Shown here in pieces: positions 1 to 4,691 of a stretch of DNA of 5,397 bases. The position numbers and the translations under genes were made by a program. The notes under the pieces were generated by a model that saw only the letters and a program-made list of their open reading frames with translations, did not search any database and was not told where the DNA came from. Origin of the DNA: Planctomycetota bacterium. Lineage in GTDB: Bacteria; Planctomycetota; PLA2. How positions within the stretch are numbered: the stretch's first letter is position 1; each line of letters begins with the position of its first letter. The stretch is taken from positions 1-5,397 of the forward strand of contig JAKLKT010000245.1 in NCBI GenBank assembly GCA_023150495.1, read 5' to 3'.

Positions 1-200
1 GGCGCGCCATTTCCGCCGAGGGCGTCGGAGATGACGATGTCCTCGTTCTCCGCGGCCGCGGCGCGGTCCCCTGCCGGGGCCGCGGTGGGTCGGGCGTCGG
101 CCTCCGCGCCGCGCGGCGCTCGCTCGGCCGCTCGCTCCCGGGGGACGAGGACCAGGAGCCCCACGATCGCCGCGACAGCCACCACCGCGAGCCGGCGCAT
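1..200 (-). CDS. N-terminus of a membrane-anchored or exported protein (partial, runs off left edge)
   Basis: I do not recognise the family. Reading leftward from the ATG at 200-198, 66 codons stay open to the window edge. The product starts MRRLAVVAVAAIVGLLVLVP: a short basic N-terminus and then one hydrophobic helix (about residues 4-20), typical of a signal peptide or signal anchor. No AxA-type cleavage site is obvious, so an uncleaved anchor is as likely. Next comes a low-complexity Ala/Pro/Arg/Glu-rich linker (about 21-52), usual between an anchor and an extracytoplasmic domain. The last visible part (ENEDIVISDALGG) may begin a folded domain. The start is supported by GGAG four bases upstream and by the hydrophobic segment beginning right at this Met. 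It lies 38 bp after the DUF456 stop on the same strand, so the two may share a transcript. Function cannot be assigned from the part seen. Confidence 0.7.
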   Translation of the reverse strand, partial: MRRLAVVAVAAIVGLLVLVPRERAAERAPRGAEADARPTAAPAGDRAAAAENEDIVISDALGGNGA

Positions 201-208
201 GCTTCTCC

Positions 209-214
209 AGTGTA
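209..214 (-). promoter_or_regulatory. Possible -10 element (TACACT) close to the start of the left-edge gene
   Basis: On the minus strand TACACT lies 8 nt before the ATG at 200. It fits the TANNNT pattern and would place transcription initiation within one or two bases of the start codon. No convincing -35 is visible. Unlike the other starts here, this gene also has a GGAG in the 8-nt spacer, so read-through from the DUF456 gene followed by ordinary initiation is an alternative. Confidence 0.3.
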
Positions 215-238
215 GTACGGGTCCGTCGCCGGCGGCGC

Positions 239-742
239 TCACCGCCACCAGACGCCCTTCGCGAAGTACCACGCGAGCACGGCGCAGCAGGCGAGCTTCA
301 GGCCGACGCCCAAAAGCGTCCCCACGAACACGCCCCACGCCGGGCGGATCGAGCCCCTCCCCTTGCCCGCGAGCAGCTCGCCGAGGAGCGCGCCAACGAA
401 CGCGCCGAGCAGGAACCCGAACGGCGGCAGCACGAACATCCCGACCACGAGGCCCGCGACCGACAGCCACACGCCCGCCTTCGAAGCGCCGTACTTCCGC
501 GCGCCGAGCACCGGCATCAGCGTATCCACGGCCGTCACGGCCGCGGTGAACGCCCCGAGCAGCACGATCTCGAGCGTCGTGTAGACCGCCCACCCGCGGT
601 CGATCGTCACGCAGAAGAGCGCGAGATAGGCGAGCGGCGGCCCCGGGAGCATCGGCAGGATGCAGCCGGCGAACCCGGCGAGCAGCAGGAGGATGCCCAG
701 CGCGATCAGGAGGACGGAGCCCACGCTCCGGGTATTCTGCAC
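239..742 (-). CDS. DUF456 family multi-pass inner-membrane protein
   Basis: This is a small integral membrane protein of unknown function. The sequence matches my memory of the DUF456 family (Pfam PF04306): an N-terminal helix followed by GFAGCILPMLPGPPLAYLAL (residues 23-42), a central KYGASKAG block (83-90), a Gly-rich hydrophobic stretch with PPFGFLLGAFVG (106-117), and a GELL motif (121-124). Likely membrane segments are about 9-29 and 32-46, 53-77, 89-122 (a pair) and 134-160. The 167-aa length is normal for the family. As drawn it starts with GTG at 742, only 5 bp from the divergent peptidase start. An in-frame GTG at 724-722 (giving 161 aa) is equally good for the protein and leaves room for a promoter, so 742 should be read as the outer limit. 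The stop is TGA at 241-239. The start is uncertain; the family call is fairly firm. No biochemical role is established for this family. Confidence 0.88.
   Translation of the reverse strand: MQNTRSVGSVLLIALGILLLLAGFAGCILPMLPGPPLAYLALFCVTIDRGWAVYTTLEIVLLGAFTAAVTAVDTLMPVLGARKYGASKAGVWLSVAGLVVGMFVLPPFGFLLGAFVGALLGELLAGKGRGSIRPAWGVFVGTLLGVGLKLACCAVLAWYFAKGVWWR
715..730. repeat. Short inverted repeat next to the divergent promoter region
   Basis: CGGAGC and GCTCCG (6-bp arms, 4-nt spacer CCAC) form a perfect dyad that ends two bases before the forward -10-like hexamer. It could be an operator for a dimeric regulator or a chance feature of GC-rich coding DNA, since it overlaps the first codons of the DUF456 gene. 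Confidence 0.2.
733..738 (+). promoter_or_regulatory. Possible -10 element (TATTCT) for the M42 peptidase gene
   Basis: TATTCT lies 9 nt before the ATG at 748. The intervening bases (gcacacccc) hold no Shine-Dalgarno sequence. The position implies a start of transcription near 745 and an essentially leaderless mRNA. I find no recognisable -35 about 17 bp upstream. Confidence 0.4.
734..739 (-). promoter_or_regulatory. Possible opposing -10 element (CAGAAT) for the DUF456 gene
   Basis: Read on the minus strand, CAGAAT (4 of 6 matches to TATAAT) lies exactly 9 nt before the in-frame GTG at 724. It overlaps the forward TATTCT on the other strand, so the same AT-rich island could serve both directions. 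It is weaker than the other candidates because the first T is missing. If real, it means the DUF456 start is GTG 724, not GTG 742. Confidence 0.22.
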
Positions 743-747
743 ACCCC

Positions 748-1773
748 ATGGACCCGCTGCTCAAGGAACTCCTGACCGTGCCGGGCGCCCCCGGCTACGA
801 AACCGCCGTCCGCGCGCTCGTCGGGGCGCACCTGCCCAAGGGCGTCGCCGGCCACGCCGACGCGATGGGCAACCTCGTCGCCACGATCGGCGAGGGCGAG
901 CCGAGGACGATGTTCGTCGCGCACATGGACGAGATCGGCTTCGTCGTGAGCGACGTGCGCGAGGACGGCTTCCTCCGCGTGAAGCCGCTCGGCGGCATCG
1001 ACCCGCGCACGCTCGTCGGCCGGCTCCTCCGGGTCGTGACCGGGAAGGGCCAGCTCCTCGGCGCCGTCGCCGTGCGGCCTCCGCACCTGATGCGCGACCC
1101 CGCGGCGGAGATGAAGGAGGTCCCGCCGGTCACGGAGCTCTACGTGGACATCGGCGCGAAGAGCCGCGCCGAGGCGCACGACATGGGCGTCGCGGTCCTC
1201 GACTTCGCGGTCTACGAGAAGGAGCCGCGCGACCTCAACGGCAGGCTCGTCTGCAGCCGCGCGCTCGACGACCGCGCCGGCTGCTGGATCCTCCTGCAGG
1301 CGCTCGCGGAGCTCTCGAAGAAGCCGCCGAAAGGGACCGTGCACTTCGCCTTCAGCGTGCAGGAAGAGGTGGGGCTCCGGGGCGCCGCGCTCCTCGCCCG
1401 GAGGCACCAGCTCGACTGGGCCTTCGCCGTGGACAGCTGCTCGACGGGCGACTTCCCGGGGCTCACTCCCGACCAGGGTCCCGCGAAGCTCGGCGAGGGC
1501 GCGTGCCTCCGCGTGCTCGACAACGCGACGATCATCCCGCCCGAGCTCTGGAAGGAGGTCGCGGCGGTCGCGAAGAGCAGGGGCATCCGGCTCCAGGTCG
1601 TCTTCAGCGGCGGCGGCACCGACGCGAAGCCCTTCCAGGCGGAAGGGCCGCGCGTCGTCTCCCTCGCCTTCCCGCTGCGCTATACCCACTCCGCGGTCGA
1701 GCTCGTCCACCCGGGCGACCTCGCGGAGACCGTGAAGCTCGTCGTCGAGCTCGCGCGGCACTTCGGGCGGTGA
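748..1773 (+). CDS. M42 family metallopeptidase (TET/FrvX/YsdC-type aminopeptidase)
   Basis: A cytoplasmic di-metal aminopeptidase of family M42 (PF05343), whose members usually form large tetrahedral dodecamers that trim short peptides from the N-terminus. All the signature motifs are present in the 341 residues: VAHMDEIGF with metal His59 and Asp61, ALDDRAG with bridging Asp at 174/175, VQEEVGLRGA with the catalytic base Glu206 and metal Glu207, VDS with metal Asp229, the GGGTDA loop (288-293), and RYTHSAVE with metal His314. Residues about 70-165 form the inserted small beta-barrel dimerisation domain. There is no signal peptide. Length and motif spacing are normal, so the enzyme should be active. 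Residue specificity (Glu, Leu, Lys and so on) cannot be read from motifs. Some relatives were annotated as endoglucanases; the motifs do not support that. The ATG start directly precedes a typical N-terminus (LLKELLTVPGAPGYE). galE follows after 55 bp and could be co-transcribed. Confidence 0.94.
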   Translation: MDPLLKELLTVPGAPGYETAVRALVGAHLPKGVAGHADAMGNLVATIGEGEPRTMFVAHMDEIGFVVSDVREDGFLRVKPLGGIDPRTLVGRLLRVVTGKGQLLGAVAVRPPHLMRDPAAEMKEVPPVTELYVDIGAKSRAEAHDMGVAVLDFAVYEKEPRDLNGRLVCSRALDDRAGCWILLQALAELSKKPPKGTVHFAFSVQEEVGLRGAALLARRHQLDWAFAVDSCSTGDFPGLTPDQGPAKLGEGACLRVLDNATIIPPELWKEVAAVAKSRGIRLQVVFSGGGTDAKPFQAEGPRVVSLAFPLRYTHSAVELVHPGDLAETVKLVVELARHFGR

Positions 1774-1792
1774 GGCTGCCCCCGGAGCCCCC

Positions 1793-1798
1793 TGTAAT
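1793..1798 (+). promoter_or_regulatory. Weak -10-like element (TGTAAT) upstream of galE
   Basis: TGTAAT matches the -10 consensus at 5 of 6 positions and stands out in the GC-rich 55-bp gap between the peptidase stop and galE. It would give a leader of about two dozen bases. No good -35 is seen, and galE may instead be expressed by read-through from the peptidase gene. Confidence 0.2.
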
Positions 1799-1828
1799 GA
1801 ACGCGCCGCGGGCGGCCGACAACGAAGT

Positions 1829-2848
1829 ATGGCCAAGTCCGTCCTCGTGACCGGCGGCGCCGGGTACATCGGATCGCACGCCTGCGTCGAGCTCCTGAAC
1901 CACGGCTACGACGTCACCGTCGTCGACAACCTCTCGAACAGCTCGCAGGAGTCGCTCCGCCGCGTCGGCGAGATCACGGGGAAAAAGCTCCAGTTCGGGA
2001 AGGTCGACCTCCTCGACGCCGCGGCGCTCGACGCCGTCTTCAAGGCGAAGCGCTTCGACGCGGTGCTCCACTTCGCCGGGCTGAAGGCGGTCGGCGAGTC
2101 GGGCGAGATCCCGCTGCGCTACTACACGAACAACGTGACCGGGACGCTCGTGCTGCTCGAGACGATGAAGCGGCACGGCGTGAAGGACCTCGTCTTCTCG
2201 TCGTCCGCGACCGTCTACGGCGAGCCGGCGCGGCTCCCGCTCACCGAGGGCTCGGCGCTCGGCCCCACGAACCCGTACGGCCGGACGAAGCTCATGATCG
2301 AGGACATCTGCCGCGACCTCGCGCGGGCGGAGAGGGACTGGCGGATCATCCTGCTCAGGTACTTCAACCCGGTCGGCGCGCACGCGAGCGGGAAGATCGG
2401 CGAGGACCCGCGCGGCATCCCGAACAACCTCGTGCCGTACATCCTTCAGGTAGCGGTGGGGCGGCTCCCGAAGCTCAGGGTCTTCGGCGCCGACTGGCCG
2501 ACGCCCGACGGCACCGGCGTTCGCGACTACATCCACGTCGTCGACCTCGTGCTCGGCCATCTCGCCGCGCTCGACGCGCTCGCGAAGACGAAGGGCTGCG
2601 TCGCCTACAACCTCGGCACGGGCCGCGGGAGCAGCGTGCTCGAGATGGTGCGCGCGGTCGAGGAGGCGTCGGGGAAGAGGATCGCGTACGAGGTCGTCGC
2701 GCGGAGGCCCGGCGACATCGCGTCGTGCTGGGCCGATCCCGGCCTCGCCGCGGAGGCGCTCTCGTGGCGCGCGACGAGGGGGATCGCCGCGATGTGCGCG
2801 GACTCCTGGCGCTGGCAGAGCGGGAACCCGAACGGGTACTCCGCGTAG
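1829..2848 (+). CDS. galE: UDP-glucose 4-epimerase GalE
   Basis: Interconverts UDP-glucose and UDP-galactose with tightly bound NAD in the cytoplasm (Leloir pathway and glycan precursor supply). This is an extended short-chain dehydrogenase of 339 residues, and the E. coli enzyme is 338. I see the Rossmann motif TGGAGYIG (Gly9, Gly12, Gly15), VVDNLSNS, HFAGLKAVGES, SSSATVYGE with catalytic Ser126, NPYGRTK with catalytic Tyr150 and Lys154, LRYFNPVGAH, GEDPRGIPNNLVPY, DGTGVRDYIHV and the C-terminal WRWQSGNPNGY. By alignment with my memory of the E. coli protein, the sugar-pocket gatekeeper Tyr299 is replaced here by Cys300, which in human GALE goes with activity on UDP-GlcNAc/GalNAc too. No galK, galT or galU lies nearby, so biosynthesis is a likelier role than galactose use. 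The start is ATG at 1829, three codons before the first beta strand; no strong Shine-Dalgarno precedes it. Confidence 0.97.
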   Translation: MAKSVLVTGGAGYIGSHACVELLNHGYDVTVVDNLSNSSQESLRRVGEITGKKLQFGKVDLLDAAALDAVFKAKRFDAVLHFAGLKAVGESGEIPLRYYTNNVTGTLVLLETMKRHGVKDLVFSSSATVYGEPARLPLTEGSALGPTNPYGRTKLMIEDICRDLARAERDWRIILLRYFNPVGAHASGKIGEDPRGIPNNLVPYILQVAVGRLPKLRVFGADWPTPDGTGVRDYIHVVDLVLGHLAALDALAKTKGCVAYNLGTGRGSSVLEMVRAVEEASGKRIAYEVVARRPGDIASCWADPGLAAEALSWRATRGIAAMCADSWRWQSGNPNGYSA

Positions 2849-2862
2849 CCCCATTCCGTACG

Positions 2863-2881
2863 GCGGGATCCTGATTCCCGC
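2863..2881 (+). terminator. Candidate hairpin after galE
   Basis: GCGGGA (2863-2868) pairs with TCCCGC (2876-2881) around a 7-nt loop, beginning 15 bases after the galE stop. There is no T-run after it, so it is at best a weak or factor-dependent terminator. Confidence 0.3.
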
Positions 2882-2903
2882 GCGGCGAGCGGCTTTCCGC
2901 CGC
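2882..2903 (+). repeat. Second inverted repeat in the galE-regulator gap
   Basis: GCGGCG (2882-2887) can pair with CGCCGC (2898-2903) around a 10-nt loop. A competing smaller stem GCGG/CCGC (2889-2892 with 2897-2900) lies inside it. It follows the previous hairpin directly, and together they may insulate galE from the regulator gene. Chance is possible at this GC content. Confidence 0.22.
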
Positions 2904-2952
2904 ACGGGGCGCGCCGCCGCGCGACGATTCTAGGTGCCCTTCCCCTCGGGGA

Positions 2953-2958
2953 TAAAAT
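2953..2958 (+). promoter_or_regulatory. Probable -10 element (TAAAAT) for the PAS-LuxR gene
   Basis: GGATAAAATG is a striking A/T island in GC-rich surroundings. TAAAAT matches the -10 consensus at 5 of 6 positions and lies exactly 9 nt before the GTG at 2968, the same spacing as at the peptidase gene. The predicted transcript would begin about 2-3 bases before the GTG. There is no Shine-Dalgarno sequence and no clear -35. Confidence 0.5.
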
Positions 2959-2967
2959 GTCCCGTAC

Positions 2968-3582
2968 GTGAGCAAAGCCAACCTCGAAGTGGAATCCATC
3001 GACAAAGGCCTCGTCGTTCGCGCCCTTGACGGGCTCGGCGTGGGGCTCGTGCTGACGAACGCGCAAGGGCGCGTCACGTGGCTCAACCGGGTGGCGCAGC
3101 GCGTGATCGGCCTCGACGCCGAGACGAGCCGCGGCCGCACGCTGCAGAGCCTCCTCCAGGATCCGAAACTCGCAGAGTTCTGGCGCGGCGCGTCCTCCTC
3201 GGACGAGGTCGCGACGGCGGAGCTCTCGATCGCGGCCCCGCGCGCGGCGCGCCTCAAGGCCAACGCCGCCGCGGCGCACGACCCGCACGGCACGCTCGTC
3301 GGCCGCGCGCTGCTCTTCTGCGAGATGCCCGCGCCCGCCGCGGAGCGTCCCGCCGAGCGGCCGCTGCCCACGGGGACCCCGGAGGGGCTCACGCCGCAGG
3401 AGCTGAAGGTGCTGCGCCTCGTCGGCGACGGCCTCTCGAACCGGCAGATCGCCGAGAAGATGCAGGTCGCGCCCTCGACGGTGCGGTCGCACCTGAAGCA
3501 CCTGTACAGCAAGCTCGGCCTGCGCTCGCGTTCCGAGGCGGTCAGCTACGCGCTCCGGAGCGCCGGCACGCTTCCGCAGTAG
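2968..3582 (+). CDS. PAS domain plus LuxR-type helix-turn-helix transcriptional regulator
   Basis: A one-component DNA-binding regulator of 204 residues. Residues about 15-118 read as a single PAS sensor fold (GLGVGLVLTNAQGRVTWLNRVAQRVIGLD at 22-50 is the classic PAS opening). A Pro/Ala/Glu-rich linker follows (121-137). Residues 139-200 form a GerE/LuxR helix-turn-helix: LTPQELKVLRLVGDGLSNRQIAEKM, then VAPSTVRSHLKHLYSKLGL with the recognition helix near 169-181. There is no receiver domain with a phospho-Asp and no autoinducer-binding domain, so it is neither a classical response regulator nor a quorum-sensing LuxR. The PAS ligand (haem, flavin, small molecule or protein partner) cannot be read. 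The start is GTG at 2968, giving a short lead-in to the PAS domain; an ATG at 2957 is out of frame. The secreted-protein gene begins 14 bp downstream, so that gene and this one are natural candidate targets (inference). Confidence 0.9.
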   Translation: MSKANLEVESIDKGLVVRALDGLGVGLVLTNAQGRVTWLNRVAQRVIGLDAETSRGRTLQSLLQDPKLAEFWRGASSSDEVATAELSIAAPRAARLKANAAAAHDPHGTLVGRALLFCEMPAPAAERPAERPLPTGTPEGLTPQELKVLRLVGDGLSNRQIAEKMQVAPSTVRSHLKHLYSKLGLRSRSEAVSYALRSAGTLPQ

Positions 3583-3585
3583 AAT
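3580..3585 (+). promoter_or_regulatory. Possible -10 element (TAGAAT) overlapping the regulator stop codon
   Basis: TAGAAT begins with the TAG stop of the regulator and ends 11 nt before the ATG at 3597. It matches the -10 consensus at 5 of 6 positions. Transcription would start near 3592, giving a 5-nt leader that contains only GGGAG touching the ATG, too close for normal Shine-Dalgarno use. Co-transcription with the regulator is an alternative. Confidence 0.35.
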
Positions 3586-3596
3586 CGCGGCGGGAG

Positions 3597-4511
3597 ATGC
3601 CCGCCTTGCGGAGGTTCGCGCTGCCGCTGCTCTTCGCCGCTTTCGTCTCCGCGCAGGAGGAGGAGGGGGCTCCGGGGCAGGAGGAGGCGGCGGACGGCGG
3701 CCTCGGCGCGCTCGGCGGCGCGCTGTCGGGAAAGCCGAAACCGATCGACTTCGCGAAGGTCGATCGCACGATCCGGAAGCTCCCGGAGCTGAAGTCGCCG
3801 CTCTACTGCCTCTTCCTGTTCGGTCCCGACGGCGAGACGCGCGTGTGGGCGGTGCTGGACTCCAGTGCGGAGGCCGCGAAGTTCAAGGTCCGCGACATCC
3901 TCTATCTCGACCGGAACGCCGACGGCGACCTCACGGGTGGGGACGAGCGGATCGCCGCCAATCCCAAGTGCGGGATGTTCGACATCCCCGATTTCCGCGA
4001 GCCCGGGACCGATGTCGTGCACACGGGGTTCGGGATGACGTGCAGCGGGGATCTCGTCTCGTATCACATCCGTTGGGCCGGCGAGACCGCGATCACGGGC
4101 TCGTGCGCGTTCGCGGCCTCCCCGAGGGAAGCCCCGATCTTCGTTCCCGGCACGGAGCGCCCGTTCGACTTCGCGTGGGCGGGCGAGACGCTGAAGCGCG
4201 GGAAGGAGAACGACGTCCGGATCCGGATCGGCAGCCGCGGCGACCGCGACGCCGCGTTCTCGTGGCTCATGGACGAGAAGTTCCTGCCCGAAGGCGAGAG
4301 GGTCCTCGTCCAGCTCGTCTGCAAGGACGCCGCGGGCGCGGAACGCAAGCTCACCGCGGACCTGAAGGAGCGGGCTCCGGGCGGGATCTACCGCGGCCCC
4401 ATGAGGGTCCCGAAGGACGCGGCGAAGGGTCCCGCGATCATGCGCGTCCGCCTGCCCGACTCGTCCGCCTACGAGTCCTACGTCACCGACCTCCCCCTGA
4501 CCATCGAGTAG
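3597..4511 (+). CDS. Secreted protein of unknown function with an EF-hand-like calcium loop
   Basis: I do not recognise a named family. The 304-residue product has a clear signal peptide: RR at 5-6, a hydrophobic core at 7-18, and predicted cleavage after Ala19 (VSA-Q). The mature protein starts with an acidic, Gly-rich tract (about 20-45). Residues 67-104 look like beta strands (LYCLFLF, TRVWAVLD), and then DRNADGDLTGGD at 105-116 has Asp/Asn ligands at loop positions 1, 3, 5, 7 and 12, as in an EF-hand or dockerin-type Ca-binding loop. The rest is beta-rich with PEGERVLVQLVC near 231-242. Five Cys are present (71, 125, 149, 170, 242). The D-x-N-x-DGD-x-T pattern after YLD is common in Planctomycetota exported proteins, from memory. 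The ATG at 3597 is chosen because the signal peptide begins there, although the frame stays open far upstream. It lies 14 bp after the regulator stop. Confidence 0.88.
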   Translation: MPALRRFALPLLFAAFVSAQEEEGAPGQEEAADGGLGALGGALSGKPKPIDFAKVDRTIRKLPELKSPLYCLFLFGPDGETRVWAVLDSSAEAAKFKVRDILYLDRNADGDLTGGDERIAANPKCGMFDIPDFREPGTDVVHTGFGMTCSGDLVSYHIRWAGETAITGSCAFAASPREAPIFVPGTERPFDFAWAGETLKRGKENDVRIRIGSRGDRDAAFSWLMDEKFLPEGERVLVQLVCKDAAGAERKLTADLKERAPGGIYRGPMRVPKDAAKGPAIMRVRLPDSSAYESYVTDLPLTIE

Positions 4512-4579
4512 GGCCATGTACTCGGTACCGGGTCGGGCACGCGTATCCCGTTGGAGGCCAATGGGTTGCAGCCGCCGTG

Positions 4580-4602
4580 TGCGGACCTTGGGGTCCGCAT
4601 TT
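4580..4602 (+). terminator. Probable intrinsic terminator after the rightward gene run
   Basis: TGCGGACC (4580-4587) pairs perfectly with GGTCCGCA (4592-4599) around a TTGG loop; a further G-T pair extends the stem to 9 bp. TTT follows at once (4600-4602), a short U-run but in the right place. It lies 68 bases after the secreted-protein stop, facing that gene. It is the best terminator-like structure in the window. Confidence 0.6.
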
Positions 4603-4654
4603 CCGCGTCGATCCGCACCCGGAGATGGAAGGCCTCGAACCCGTGGCGCACGGC

Positions 4655-4678
4655 GGGGGCGGCGAGCTCGCCGTCCCC
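4655..4678 (-). terminator. Long near-perfect palindrome, likely terminator for the leftward esterase gene
   Basis: A 24-bp palindrome with 12-bp arms centred on GGCGAGCTCGCC (4661-4672). Outward pairs continue to 4655/4678 with only one G-T mismatch. It begins 13 bases past the esterase stop on the minus strand. There is no T-run on either side, so termination would rest on stem strength alone. Being symmetric, it could act in both directions between these convergent genes. Confidence 0.45.
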
Positions 4679-4691
4679 CGGAGCCCCCCCC

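Noticed and set aside
1779..1792. 14-nt repeat CCCCCGGAGCCCCC, found again at 4675-4688
   Set aside because: Both copies are in gaps near stop codons, but the sequence is C/G-only. By a rough count, matches of this length and composition are expected by chance in DNA this GC-rich.
660..1869. Long open frames on both strands across the peptidase region (about 390 codons each)
   Set aside because: They encode Arg/Ala/Pro-rich low-complexity proteins with no recognisable domain and overlap a gene with complete M42 motifs. They are frame shadows of GC-rich DNA.
2856..2968. CCGTACG at 2856-2862 and 2962-2968 as a possible paired operator for the PAS-LuxR gene
   Set aside because: Only 7 bp long. 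Similar CCCGTAC strings also occur inside the galE coding region, so there is no support beyond position.
3078..3596. In-frame upstream extension of the secreted protein, giving a 477-residue product
   Set aside because: The extra 173 residues overlap the PAS-LuxR gene, are Arg/Ala-rich without a domain, and would bury the clear signal peptide that begins at the ATG at 3597.
4516..4691. Small plus-strand frame starting in the convergent gap
   Set aside because: It is Arg/Pro-rich, runs antisense into the esterase gene, and has no ribosome binding site or recognisable domain.
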